From the NCBI RefSeq assembly GCF_022748595.1, contig NZ_JALDSX010000002.1:106710-170709 (forward strand): a DNA stretch of 64,000 bases, in the 5' to 3' direction. Shown in pieces: positions 1 through 9,685 of the stretch. Positions within the stretch are counted from its first letter, which is position 1. Each line of letters starts with the position of its first letter. The notes beneath the pieces were generated by a model. That model was not told the origin of the DNA and made no database searches. It was given only the letters and a program-made list of their open reading frames with translations. Made by a program: the position numbers and the translations under genes. The DNA comes from Brevibacterium sp. ZH18 (GTDB lineage Bacteria; Actinomycetota; Actinomycetes; Actinomycetales; Brevibacteriaceae).

Positions 1-452
1 AAAGAGCCGAAGAAACCGGTCTCAAAAGTCAGACAGAAGACTCTGTCGACACCGATCGCCACGGCATCGGCAAGCAGCTGCCTGATGAGGGCCTTGCCCA
101 CTCCCCTGCCGCGATAGTCCGGCGATGTGGCAACAGTGCGCGCCTCTGCGAGGTCCGACCAGATAACGTGAAGAGCCCCGCACCCAGCAAGGATCTCAGA
201 ACCGTCCGGCTGCGGATCGACCACCAGCCAGAACTCCTGCAGCGTCTCGAAGTAGGTGACAGTGTCCTTCGCCAGCAGGATACGTTCCTCTGCCAAGGGC
301 GCGACCAGCGCTTCGATTCCCTTGACGTCACTCGTCCGTGCCCGCCGCATGTACAGACCGCTCGGCAGCCCATGTCTGAGGTGGTGATCTTCAGAGATCT
401 GGGCATGGTCGAAGTCTGGAGGCGTTGAGGTCATGGCCTCATTCAACACCAT
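1..452 (-). CDS. GNAT N-acetyltransferase, amino-acid N-acetyltransferase (N-acetylglutamate synthase-like), partial
   Basis: The gene enters from the left edge and its C-terminus is missing. At least 150 residues are visible on the minus strand, in a different frame from the longest open frame there. The fold marks are a GNAT start (LYMRRARTSDVKGIEALVAPL), a beta-4 region (ILAGCGALHVIWSDLAEARTVA) and the acetyl-CoA loop SPDYRGRGVGKAL. This pattern, and the place just downstream of clpC, match the short stand-alone N-acetylglutamate synthases of actinobacteria, which make N-acetylglutamate for arginine synthesis. That function is inferred from family and context. The ATG at 452 has a weak AGG six bases upstream; an in-frame ATG at 434 is the alternative start. 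Confidence 0.75.
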   Translation of the reverse strand, partial: MVLNEAMTSTPPDFDHAQISEDHHLRHGLPSGLYMRRARTSDVKGIEALVAPLAEERILLAKDTVTYFETLQEFWLVVDPQPDGSEILAGCGALHVIWSDLAEARTVATSPDYRGRGVGKALIRQLLADAVAIGVDRVFCLTFETGFFGS

Positions 453-497
453 GCCGTGCCTGCGAGAAAAAGGCGTGGAAGCGTGCGGACATGAAGA

Positions 498-534
498 AGC
501 CCGGAGACTCAGCTGCTTGCTGTGTCTCCGGGCT
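498..534 (-). terminator. Hairpin terminator downstream of clpC
   Basis: An 11-bp perfect stem (498-508 paired with 524-534, AGCCCGGAGAC/GTCTCCGGGCT) with a 15-base loop lies 37 bases past the clpC stop. The trailing T-rich stretch on the minus strand is short (TTCTTC). It separates clpC from the acetyltransferase gene. Confidence 0.7.
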
Positions 535-570
535 CGCTTCAGTGCACCGACGTCTCAGTGGCCTCGTGGC

Positions 571-3123
571 TCAGGAAGTCGAACTTCCCGAACCGTTGCC
601 GCCGCCGTTCGATCCGGCGCCGGCGAGTTCGCCGGAGTCAGAATCGTCCGAGCTGGTGAGTGCCAAGCTCTCGGTCTCCACGCCCTCGAACGTGAATTCC
701 GCCGTCTTGCCCTCGCCCTTGATGTCGATCTTGATCGTCTGACCGCTGCCGATCTCCTTGAACAGGATCTTCTCGGACAGGTTGTCCTCGATCTCGAGCT
801 GAATGGTCCGACGCAGTGGTCGGGCACCCAGAACCGGATCGTAGCCGCGGTCAGCCAGCAGGCTCTTGGCCGCATCGGTGAGTTCGACCTTCATGCCCTG
901 GTCAGCCAGACGCTCGTCGAGCCGTCCGAGGAACAGGTCGACGATCTGAAGGATCTCTTCCTTGCCCAGCTGCGGGAACACGATCGTGTCATCGACGCGG
1001 TTGAGGAACTCAGGCCGGAAGTGCTGCTTGAGCTCTTCGTTGACCTTCTGCTTCATCCGCTCGTAGTTGTTGTTCGTAGCTCCCTCGATCTGGAAGCCCA
1101 TCTGCTGACCACTGGACACCTCGCGGGTACCCAGGTTCGTGGTCATGATGATGATGGTGTTCTTGAAGTCGACCTCACGACCCTGCGAGTCGGTCAGGCG
1201 ACCATCCTCGAGGATCTGCAGGAGCGAGTTGAAGATGTCCGAGTGTGCCTTCTCGACTTCGTCAAAGAGGACCACCGAGAACGGCTTGCGACGGACCTTC
1301 TCCGTCAGCTGACCGCCCTCTTCGTAGCCCACGTATCCCGGAGGCGAACCAAACAGTCGCGAGACCGTGTGCTTCTCGGAGTACTCCGACATGTCCAGGC
1401 TGATGAGGGAATCCTCATCACCGAACAGGAACTCGGACAAGGCCTTTGCGAGCTCGGTCTTGCCGACACCCGTGGGGCCGGCGAAGATGAACGAGCCCGA
1501 AGGGCGCTTCGGATCCTTCAGACCCGCACGGGTCCGGCGGATCGCACGGGAAATCGACTTGACTGCGTCGTTCTGCCCGATGATGCGCTTGTGGAGTTCA
1601 TCTTCCATCCGCAGCAGTCGCGAGGACTCTTCCTCGGTGAGCTTGAAGATCGGGATTCCGGTGGCCGCAGCCAGCACCTCGGCGATCAGGTCAGCATCGA
1701 CGACTGCCGATGTGTCCTTGCCGCTCTTGCGCCAGGCTTCGGTCTGGTCATCCTTGTCCTGCTGCAGCTTCATCTCGGAGTCGCGCTCGGAGGCAGCCAG
1801 CTCAAAGTCCTGAGCATCGATGGCGGCTTCCTTGCGGTGACGAGCCTCGAGGATCTTCTCTTCCAGGTCGCGCACCTCCTGCGGCACAGACAGACGCGAG
1901 ATGCGCAGCTTCGCTCCCGCTTCGTCGATGAGGTCGATCGCCTTATCCGGCAGGTACCGGTCGTTGACGTAGCGATCGGACATGTTCACGGCAGCTGCAA
2001 GTGCACCTTCCGTGATCGTCACCTTGTGGTGTGCCTCGTACTTGTCACGCAGACCCTTGAGGATCTCGATCGAATGCGCCAGCGAAGGCTCCGGAACCTG
2101 GATCGGCTGGAACCGGCGCTCGAGTGCGGCATCCTTCTCGATGTGCTTGCGGTACTCGTCGAGCGTTGTGGCACCGATGGTCTGCAGCTCACCGCGGGCC
2201 AGCATGGGCTTGAGGATCGAAGCCGCATCGATGGCGCCTTCGGCCGCACCCGCACCGACCAGGGTATGGATCTCGTCGATGAAGAGGATGATGTCTCCGC
2301 GTGTGCGGATCTCCTTGAGCACCTTCTTCAGACGTTCCTCGAAGTCACCGCGGTAGCGGGAGCCGGCCACCAGTGAACCGAGGTCCAGGGTGTAGAGCTG
2401 CTTGCCTTCGAGGATCTCCGGCACCTCGCCGTTGACAATCGCCTGTGCCAGTCCTTCGACCACTGCGGTCTTACCGACACCGGGTTCACCGATGAGGACC
2501 GGGTTGTTCTTCGTGCGGCGGGACAGGATCTGCATCACGCGCTGCATCTGCTCGTGACGTCCGATGACCGGATCCAGCTTGCCCTCACGGGCGGCTGCGG
2601 TCAGGTTCGTACCGAACTGGTCGAGGACCAATGAGCCGGATGGCGTACCTTCTTCACGGCCGCCGGCGGCGACGGGCTCTTTGCCCTGGTATCCCGACAG
2701 AAGCTTGATGACTTCCTGACGGACCCGTCCCAGGTCTGCACCCAGCTTGACGAGCACCTGCGCGGCGACACCTTCGCCCTCACGAATCAGACCGAGCAGG
2801 ATGTGCTCGGTTCCGATGTAGCTGTGTCCCAGCTGCAGAGCCTCACGGAGGCTGAGCTCGAGGACCTTCTTCGCACGCGGAGTGAACGGGATGTGCCCGC
2901 TCGGCGCCTGCTGGCCCTGGCCGATGATCTCCTGCACCTGATCGCGCACCTGCTCAAGGGAGATATCCATTCCCTCGAGTGCTTTGGCTGCCAGGCCTTC
3001 ACCCTCATGGATCAGGCCGAGCAGGATGTGCTCGGTTCCGATGTAGTTATGTTTGAGTAGTTTGGCTTCTTCCTGGGCCAGCACCACCACACGGCGTGCT
3101 CGGTCAGTGAACCGCTCGAACAT
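571..3123 (-). CDS. clpC: ATP-dependent Clp protease ATP-binding subunit ClpC
   Basis: A Hsp100/Clp unfoldase of 850 residues that feeds substrates to the ClpP peptidase in the cytoplasm. Two Clp-N repeats (about 1-75 and 80-145) precede AAA+ domain 1, with Walker A GEPGVGKT near 213 and Walker B ILFIDEIH near 280. A UVR-like linker lies around 420-450. AAA+ domain 2 has Walker A GPTGVGKT near 550 and Walker [10 protein letters not shown]. The ClpP-docking tripeptide reads MGF near 676, where mycobacterial ClpC1 has LGF. The tail is Gly/Ser-rich. The ATG at 3123 sits six bases after GAGGAGG, so it is preferred to the GTG at 3129. It is the last of the housekeeping run before a terminator. Confidence 0.97.
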   Translation of the reverse strand: MFERFTDRARRVVVLAQEEAKLLKHNYIGTEHILLGLIHEGEGLAAKALEGMDISLEQVRDQVQEIIGQGQQAPSGHIPFTPRAKKVLELSLREALQLGHSYIGTEHILLGLIREGEGVAAQVLVKLGADLGRVRQEVIKLLSGYQGKEPVAAGGREEGTPSGSLVLDQFGTNLTAAAREGKLDPVIGRHEQMQRVMQILSRRTKNNPVLIGEPGVGKTAVVEGLAQAIVNGEVPEILEGKQLYTLDLGSLVAGSRYRGDFEERLKKVLKEIRTRGDIILFIDEIHTLVGAGAAEGAIDAASILKPMLARGELQTIGATTLDEYRKHIEKDAALERRFQPIQVPEPSLAHSIEILKGLRDKYEAHHKVTITEGALAAAVNMSDRYVNDRYLPDKAIDLIDEAGAKLRISRLSVPQEVRDLEEKILEARHRKEAAIDAQDFELAASERDSEMKLQQDKDDQTEAWRKSGKDTSAVVDADLIAEVLAAATGIPIFKLTEEESSRLLRMEDELHKRIIGQNDAVKSISRAIRRTRAGLKDPKRPSGSFIFAGPTGVGKTELAKALSEFLFGDEDSLISLDMSEYSEKHTVSRLFGSPPGYVGYEEGGQLTEKVRRKPFSVVLFDEVEKAHSDIFNSLLQILEDGRLTDSQGREVDFKNTIIIMTTNLGTREVSSGQQMGFQIEGATNNNYERMKQKVNEELKQHFRPEFLNRVDDTIVFPQLGKEEILQIVDLFLGRLDERLADQGMKVELTDAAKSLLADRGYDPVLGARPLRRTIQLEIEDNLSEKILFKEIGSGQTIKIDIKGEGKTAEFTFEGVETESLALTSSDDSDSGELAGAGSNGGGNGSGSSTS

Positions 3124-3188
3124 ATTCACCCTCCTCGGTCTTGTTATTCTTTAGAGCCTAACGACCATTGCCCACGATCTATTGCACG

Positions 3189-3226
3189 TTTCGCCATCAG
3201 CCGAAACCGTTAGGCTGTGGGCGAAA
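3189..3226. promoter_or_regulatory. Inverted repeat upstream of clpC, candidate ClgR-type site
   Basis: Two 14-base arms (3189-3202 and 3213-3226) with TTTCGCC/GGCGAAA ends match at 12 positions around a 10-base spacer, 66-103 bases upstream of the clpC start. Read on the minus strand, the right arm gives CGCCCACAGCC, close to the published ClgR consensus core CGCYNANRGCG with one mismatch. ClgR activates clp genes in Corynebacterium and Streptomyces. Assignment to ClgR is inference; the dyad itself is visible. Confidence 0.4.
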
Positions 3227-3304
3227 TTCACTGTTTCCGCCGAAGAACGGCCTCGACGGAGCCTGTGCGTCGCCTCGGAACAAGGTTCCTCCGCCACCCG
3301 ATCA

Positions 3305-3412
3305 GCAAAACGGTCGGCGAAACGGTCAGCGAAGCGACCGGCAAAACGGTCAGCGAAGCGAACGGCAAACTGGTCGGCGAAGCGACCGGCGAAACGACCA
3401 GCGAAGCGACCA
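3305..3412. repeat. Nine-unit 12-bp tandem repeat between clpC and lsr2
   Basis: Nine consecutive 12-base units of the form GCRAARCGRYCR fill the region upstream of clpC. Because 12 is a multiple of three, several frames stay open across it on both strands and give tetrapeptide-repeat pseudo-proteins (Ala-Lys-Arg-Ser or Phe-Ala-Asp-Arg types). None has a convincing ribosome-binding site, and the repeat period explains the openness, so I treat it as non-coding. Confidence 0.85.
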
Positions 3413-3764
3413 GAGCGCAAGGCAGACGGCCAGCCCGATCAAGCCCACGAAGAGTGAGTAAAAGGACGGTTGCCGAATCGTCACTCCACGGGAGACATAT
3501 ATCCGAGATAGAGACATATCAGCCGATATCGTTTCCGATGAGATCCTCATGAACGGCCATTTTCACGCCTGAACAATTGTTCCCCACAGCAGACCACACA
3601 GCGACCTGAGGCCATTTCATCAGCATCCTCTAATACTGGTTGAACCTGTGATCACTTCGCCTCGGGCTCAAAGCGAATTAGAGATTGGCCGATGCCAGAC
3701 CTTTCATCGGAAATAGCCCGGCGCGAATATGACTGGTGACCCCGAATGCCGGTAGCACAAAACA
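3413..3764. other. Intergenic stretch between the 12-bp repeat and the lsr2 terminator
   Basis: About 350 bases without a supportable gene. The stretch is less GC-rich than the flanks and holds a direct repeat GAGACATAT (near 3496 and 3511). Short frames exist but lack ribosome-binding sites or recognisable sequence. A promoter for clpC or an unannotated small RNA could lie here; I cannot show either. Confidence 0.4.
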
Positions 3765-3799
3765 CTGAAGGACCGACGAATGATTCGTCGGTCCTTCAG
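3765..3799 (-). terminator. Strong hairpin terminator after lsr2
   Basis: A 16-bp perfect stem (3765-3780 with 3784-3799, CTGAAGGACCGACGAA) closes a 3-base loop 20 bases past the lsr2 stop. On the minus strand it is followed by TGTTTTGTG, a U-rich tail. It ends the lysS-small membrane protein-lsr2 unit. Confidence 0.9.
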
Positions 3800-3818
3800 A
3801 ATTGCAAGTGCGGCTCGA

Positions 3819-4157
3819 TCAGCTTTCTGCTGCCTCGTAAGCCTGGACGATCTCCAACGGGATCCGTCCGCGATCACCGAGCTGGTAGCCATTGGCCTGT
3901 GCCCACTCGCGGATCTTAGCGGTATCACGCTTCGGACCGGCAGTGGAACCCGATCCTGCACGGCGCCCACGCCCACCGGGATTGGCTACCCGGCGAGCCT
4001 TGGCGATGAATGGAGCGAATGTTTCACGGAGCTTTTCAGCATTCTCAGACGAAAGCTCGAGTTCGTAAGTGCCTTGGTCGAGGCTGAAGCGCACAGTTTC
4101 CGATGCTTCAGAGCCGTCGAAATCATCCGTGAGAACGAGTCGCATCTCCCTTGCCAT
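3819..4157 (-). CDS. lsr2: Lsr2-family nucleoid-associated protein
   Basis: A 112-residue DNA-bridging xenogeneic silencer, the actinobacterial counterpart of H-NS. The N-terminal dimerisation domain starts MAREMRLVLTDDFDGSEASE, the usual Lsr2 opening. A Gly/Arg/Ser linker (about 60-80) leads to the C-terminal DNA-binding domain with the AT-hook-like core DRGRIP near 97-102. The ATG at 4157 gives the canonical N-terminus; an in-frame ATG at 4172 would add five residues. The start lies inside the preceding small gene, so translation is probably coupled. Expression likely follows lysS and is closed by the terminator at 3765-3799. Confidence 0.95.
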   Translation of the reverse strand: MAREMRLVLTDDFDGSEASETVRFSLDQGTYELELSSENAEKLRETFAPFIAKARRVANPGGRGRRAGSGSTAGPKRDTAKIREWAQANGYQLGDRGRIPLEIVQAYEAAES

Positions 4158-4368
4158 GTTCACTCTTTTCATATTCAGAAGTTTTTGTCGGAGTAAGCTT
4201 AACATCCGATTCGCCGTTAACGCCCAATTCGTTAACTTCATTTTCCGAATAGAATTTATCGATCTGTTCGCGCTCGGTTCTGTCGGCACGAAGAATGTTT
4301 CGCATCACATACCAGAACAGCAGTCCGACACAGATTGACGGCAACAGCGCCTTGATGAGATCCAACAT
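4123..4368 (-). CDS. Small single-pass membrane protein between lysS and lsr2, unknown function
   Basis: An 81-residue protein I do not recognise by name. Residues 5-25 (IKALLPSICVGLLFWYVMRNI) form a transmembrane helix followed by basic residues (RADRTER), suggesting a short outside N-terminus and a charged cytoplasmic tail of about 55 residues. It starts four bases after the lysS stop behind a good AGGAGGG, and its last 35 bases overlap the lsr2 start region. The tight overlap argues for a real, co-translated gene. Confidence 0.7.
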   Translation of the reverse strand: MLDLIKALLPSICVGLLFWYVMRNILRADRTEREQIDKFYSENEVNELGVNGESDVKLTPTKTSEYEKSEHGKGDATRSHG

Positions 4369-4372
4369 AAAC

Positions 4373-5932
<1,560 letters not shown>

Positions 5933-5939
5933 GACATCT

Positions 5940-5969
5940 AGGCTACCGCGACCGCCCCCTGTGGTGGAA
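5940..5969 (-). promoter_or_regulatory. Possible leaderless promoter of lysS
   Basis: On the minus strand a -10-like TAGCCT (5940-5945) lies seven bases before the lysS ATG and 18 bases after TTCCAC (5964-5969). With no ribosome-binding site present, transcription may begin at or next to the start codon. The hexamers match the consensus only partly. Confidence 0.3.
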
Positions 5970-6030
5970 TTCGCCTCCCCTGCCCACCGTCGAACATCTC
6001 CAGTCGTTCGAGACTGTCGATCCGTCGAGC

Positions 6031-6921
6031 TCAGTCGAGGGACGACAGGATCTCCTGTGCCTGGACATCGGTGATCCGCCCCAGGCTCACCGCCTTCGCC
6101 GTGGTCGAGCGAGCCAGCGCGATGTAGCTGTTGCGCGTGGCCGGGTTGGAGACGCTGAGACTGTATTCGCTCAACGCAGCCAAGTGCGCGGCAATCGTGC
6201 CCACGTCTCCCCTGCTGACCGGTCCGGTCAGAGCCCTCGACCCGTTCTGCAGCGTGTTCGACACGCTCGCGTCGACCAGTGCGGTGAGCACGCGGGAGGG
6301 ATCACCGACCCCCGCCTCGGCGAGCATGTCCATGGCTTCGCTGATGATCGTGATCGAATGGTTCGACGCATGGGTGATCGCCGCATGGTAGAGCGGACGG
6401 TCCGCCTCGGCGATCTCGATCGGCTCGCCTCCCATCTCCACTACGAGGGCCTCCCCCACGGGACGGATCGGGGCCGGGGCGGTGACGGCGATCGTCGCCT
6501 GACGCAGGCGCGGCAGATCGACGGTCGTGCCCGTGAACGACAGCGACGGATGCAGTGCGATCGGCAGGGCACCGAGGCGGGTCCCGGCTTCCAGCACATC
6601 CGTGCCGTATCTGCCGGAACAGTGGACGAGGATCTGCCCCGCGTGGATACGTCCGACGGTGGCCAAACCGCTGACCAGCGACTCGATCTCGTCATCGGGC
6701 ACAGCCACGAGCAGGAGCTCAGCTCGTTCGGCGACGTCGTCCGGAGGCAGGATCGGTACGCCCGGGAGCATCTCCTCAGCCCGTTCGCGACTCTGCGCCG
6801 AGGTGGCGCTGACACCGATGATCGCATGACCGGCCTCGCGCCAGGCCGCGCCGATGGTCGCTCCGACCTTGCCGCAGCCGATGATCCCGATCCCCAGGCG
6901 GGGTGCTTCGTCCTGGCTCAT
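6031..6921 (-). CDS. Rossmann-like and DUF2520 domain-containing protein
   Basis: 296 residues. The N-terminus carries a dinucleotide-binding fold ([23 protein letters not shown], about 8-30) and VAVPDDEI near 70. The C-terminal half (about 130-296) is the helical DUF2520 domain with [12 protein letters not shown]. The family resembles NADP-dependent dehydrogenases such as ketopantoate reductase, but its reaction is unknown. The ATG at 6921 follows AGGAGG with correct spacing and overlaps the stop of the PH-domain gene by four bases (ATGA). In many actinobacteria panC follows this gene; here lysS does. Confidence 0.88.
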   Translation of the reverse strand: MSQDEAPRLGIGIIGCGKVGATIGAAWREAGHAIIGVSATSAQSRERAEEMLPGVPILPPDDVAERAELLLVAVPDDEIESLVSGLATVGRIHAGQILVHCSGRYGTDVLEAGTRLGALPIALHPSLSFTGTTVDLPRLRQATIAVTAPAPIRPVGEALVVEMGGEPIEIAEADRPLYHAAITHASNHSITIISEAMDMLAEAGVGDPSRVLTALVDASVSNTLQNGSRALTGPVSRGDVGTIAAHLAALSEYSLSVSNPATRNSYIALARSTTAKAVSLGRITDVQAQEILSSLD

Positions 6922-8696
6922 CGCCGCTCCTCCTTGGCCGCACGGGCCTCCTCGTCGAACTTCTGTCGTGCCAGTCGTGTGCGCTCCGAATGCTCGGCGA
7001 AGAATCTCTTCGCCTCGTCGACGCTCTGGTGGGTCACTCGCGGATCGATCGGTCCCGCCGTCGAATGCACATCGACGGTAGCCAGCCCGAGCTTCCGCAT
7101 CAGCGGTCCCTGGCGGTACCTCATCGACTGCACTCTGACATGCGGCACGAAGTCGACGCGGCGATCGAGCACCCCCAGGCGCAGGATGAGGAGGGACCCG
7201 GTCAGGGCGTAGGCGCGTCGCTTCCACGCCAACGGATCGATGATTCTCGAAGACCGCGGCTGGTCGTGGAACAGTGCCTCTGCTGACGGCGCCAGTGGGT
7301 CCTCGGACTTCCTGTCGTACATGGCCGTGCGGACGAGGGTGTCTGCCCGGATGCCCTCCGGCAGCTGCGGGTCGGGCAGCGCCAGACCGACCATGAGCAG
7401 AGCCTGGTCGATGTCGCCGACCGGCAGCAGCAGGTTCGACTCACCCGATCCCCCGGCGCTGGCGATGTTGTATTCGGCCTTCCACCATCCGGCCCAGCGC
7501 CACAGCAGCGGCTGGTGGAGGCTCACGGCCTGGAGCCGATCGAGTGGGATGACCTTGCGCGAGGTGGAGAAGAGTCCGTGGTTGACGGCAAGACCGTGCT
7601 CGTCGAGGCGGACGACGAAGTTCGCGTTGTCGAGATTCTTCCGAAACACGGAGAAGGCCGCGAAGATGCCGGGCAGCACACCCACGAGCATCGGGATGAA
7701 GGCCTCCGTGATGCCCATTGCCAGCAGCACGATCGCGACCGCGATGACCAGGAGGACGACGAGGACAGAGATGATCGTCTCTGATTTGAGCAGGGAGGAG
7801 ACGACGACTCGGTGGACCGGAACGCGGATGATCTCTCCCTCCCGGCCGATCCTCGGTGAGAGATTGTACGGTGCCAGAAGCTCGCCGAGGCTGTTCTCAG
7901 CTTCGTGCGAGACGTCTTCAGCCATCGCGCCGAGCCGTTTGCTCAGGCGCACGCCGAGGCTGTCGTCGCGTCGTTCGGGCACCGAATGATCGATGCCCGG
8001 CTTCTCCCTTTCGGCGACCGGATCGAGCACCTGTGCAGCACCGCCGTCGACGGGATCTTCCGTATCGCCGATTGCGGACGCAGGACCCGTGCCGAGCCGT
8101 TCGACACCCGGGGCAGCCTCGGCGGACTGTTGGTTCTGGCCCGACTGCTTCTTCGCTTTGACCGCGGCGAGGAGTTCGTCGCGCAGCTCCTCGGCGCGCT
8201 TCTTCGACAGGTATTTGAGCGAGATGTTCGAGTCGGTTCCGCCGGCCACGTCGAAGACGAGCTCGGCCATGCCCATGAGCCGGGGCAGCAGCTTCTGCTG
8301 CAGGTCGATTGACTGGACGCGGTCCAGCCGAGCCTTGCGCTGCTTCTTCGACAGCAGTCCGCGACGGTAGTAGATGGCCTCGGCGTCGACGCGATAGCCC
8401 ATCACTCGCCAGGCCAGCCAGCTGAACAGTGCCGTCAGCAGCAGGACGAGCACGATTGCGCCGACGCCGGCGAGGATGACGAGCGGGTGGGTGCGCAGCC
8501 AGCCGGCGAACCCGAGATCGACACCGTCACCGGTGGCCAGGCCCTCGATCGCGTTCTGCACGAAGTTCTGCAGCCCGTAGGCGGCCGCGACGAAGATGGC
8601 GACCAGGACACCCAGACTCTCGAGAATCGGAGTCAGAGGGTGGACACGATGCCAGACCTCGGGCGCCGAGGGATCGCTGAGTTTCTCATCCGCCAT
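6918..8696 (-). CDS. YdbT-type membrane protein with repeated bacterial PH-like domains
   Basis: 592 residues. Membrane pairs occur near 25-85 (LGVLVAIFVAAAYGLQNFV; VILAGVGAIVLVLLLTALFSWLA) and near 300-350 (IISVLVVLLVIAVAIVLLAMGI; MLVGVLPGIFAAF). After each, and again at the C-terminus, comes a bPH2 (DUF304) unit: YRVDAEAIYYRRGLLSKKQRKARLDRVQ, LDEHGLAVNHGLFSTSRKVIPLDRLQ, and LRLGVLDRRVDFVPHVRVQ. The substrate is unknown. The ATG at 8696 begins two bases after the stop of the smaller PH protein, so the two are surely co-translated. Confidence 0.88.
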   Translation of the reverse strand: MADEKLSDPSAPEVWHRVHPLTPILESLGVLVAIFVAAAYGLQNFVQNAIEGLATGDGVDLGFAGWLRTHPLVILAGVGAIVLVLLLTALFSWLAWRVMGYRVDAEAIYYRRGLLSKKQRKARLDRVQSIDLQQKLLPRLMGMAELVFDVAGGTDSNISLKYLSKKRAEELRDELLAAVKAKKQSGQNQQSAEAAPGVERLGTGPASAIGDTEDPVDGGAAQVLDPVAEREKPGIDHSVPERRDDSLGVRLSKRLGAMAEDVSHEAENSLGELLAPYNLSPRIGREGEIIRVPVHRVVVSSLLKSETIISVLVVLLVIAVAIVLLAMGITEAFIPMLVGVLPGIFAAFSVFRKNLDNANFVVRLDEHGLAVNHGLFSTSRKVIPLDRLQAVSLHQPLLWRWAGWWKAEYNIASAGGSGESNLLLPVGDIDQALLMVGLALPDPQLPEGIRADTLVRTAMYDRKSEDPLAPSAEALFHDQPRSSRIIDPLAWKRRAYALTGSLLILRLGVLDRRVDFVPHVRVQSMRYRQGPLMRKLGLATVDVHSTAGPIDPRVTHQSVDEAKRFFAEHSERTRLARQKFDEEARAAKEERR

Positions 8697-8698
8697 GG

Positions 8699-9199
8699 TC
8701 ACAGGCCTGCCAGGTTCGCCTGGCCCAGCCCGGCGAGGCTGTCGCGCAGACGGTCGGCCTCGGCGCGCGGCAGTCCGGGAATCGTGGCATCGGTCGATGC
8801 CGAAGCAGTGTGGAGTTTGACCGTGGCGAGGCCGAACATGCGGTCGATGGGACCCGCGTCGACGTCGACGAACTGCAGTCGTCCGTAGGGAACGACCGTG
8901 GCCTTGTGGAACATGATTCCGCGACGGACGAGGAGGTCGTCTTCCCTCTCCGCGTAGCCGATGGCTCTGGCCTGGCGCAGGATGATGACGATGAGGACGA
9001 CACTGAACGCGACGAGAGCTGCCCAGATCGCGTGCAGCCACGGCAGCTCGGCTGTGTAGATGATCGCGAAGACCAGGGCCACGACGATCATCGGAACAAG
9101 GATCGTCAGCGAGGCGATGGTCTCCTTGAGGCCGTATTTAGGACTGACCCTGTTGAAGTCCGCGTCCATTCCGTTCAGGTAGTTGAAATCATGGCTCAT
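8699..9199 (-). CDS. Small PH domain-containing membrane protein
   Basis: 166 residues: two adjacent transmembrane helices (about 25-70: ILVPMIVVALVFAIIYT and IWAALVAFSVVLIVIIL), then one bPH2 domain (DDLLVRRGIMFHKATVVPYGRLQFVDVDAGP). This is the partner architecture commonly encoded beside YdbT-type proteins. The ATG at 9199 has CAGGAG upstream and overlaps the DUF3180 stop by four bases, so it belongs to the same operon. Confidence 0.88.
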   Translation of the reverse strand: MSHDFNYLNGMDADFNRVSPKYGLKETIASLTILVPMIVVALVFAIIYTAELPWLHAIWAALVAFSVVLIVIILRQARAIGYAEREDDLLVRRGIMFHKATVVPYGRLQFVDVDAGPIDRMFGLATVKLHTASASTDATIPGLPRAEADRLRDSLAGLGQANLAGL

Positions 9200-9657
9200 G
9201 CTGTTTCGGCTCCTGGAGGATCTTGGGGAGGGAGGACACAGAACCCTTCGACGATGAGTCCGACGATCATCAGGGCCGCGGCCGAGATTACCGCGAAGAG
9301 CATGCCAGCGGCCAAATCGTTGCGGAAGCCGGGAGCGGACAGGAAGTAGTAGCCTGCGTTGCCCAGGTACCAACCCGCCAATCCGGCTCCGGTCAGAGCA
9401 CTTGCCTTGGCCATGACGGCCACGCGGGCCGCCTGGAGCGGGTCGATCTCCTTCGTGCGGTCCCCGTCGTTCCAGCGTTTGATCGGCCAGCCGAGCACCA
9501 GCAGAATCGCTGCGAGCACGAGCATTCCGATGATGGCGAACCACGGCAGACCCGGTAAGGAGAATCCCTGGCTTTCGAGCAGCACATTGACCACCGGTGC
9601 CAGTACGGCACCGATGACGGCCCAGATGACGAGAGTGCCCGACGCGGTTCGCTGCAT
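9196..9657 (-). CDS. DUF3180 family membrane protein
   Basis: 153 residues with four hydrophobic helices (about 6-28, 38-60, 85-105, 118-140), arranged as two pairs around a basic loop (WPIKRWNDGDRTKEIDPLQAARV). The sequence and the place directly after the folK domain match DUF3180, a family of unknown function fixed in actinobacterial folate operons. A GGGAG precedes the ATG. Its role is not known; the conserved location is the only clue. Confidence 0.88.
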   Translation of the reverse strand: MQRTASGTLVIWAVIGAVLAPVVNVLLESQGFSLPGLPWFAIIGMLVLAAILLVLGWPIKRWNDGDRTKEIDPLQAARVAVMAKASALTGAGLAGWYLGNAGYYFLSAPGFRNDLAAGMLFAVISAAALMIVGLIVEGFCVLPPQDPPGAETA

Positions 9658-9685
9658 AGCTCCCAGTCTCTCAAATCACAGGCAC

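Noticed and set aside
433..2376. A 647-codon open frame on the plus strand opposite clpC
   Set aside because: It mirrors the clpC codons, has no ribosome-binding site or family likeness, and clpC is certain.
3182..3457. A 91-residue Ala-Lys-Arg-Ser repeat protein upstream of clpC
   Set aside because: All three plus-strand frames and a minus-strand frame are open across the 12-bp repeat, none with a ribosome-binding site; the repeat period explains it.
5933..6030. A T-box or other riboswitch before lysS
   Set aside because: Too short, and no specifier loop or antiterminator pairing is visible; the start looks leaderless instead.
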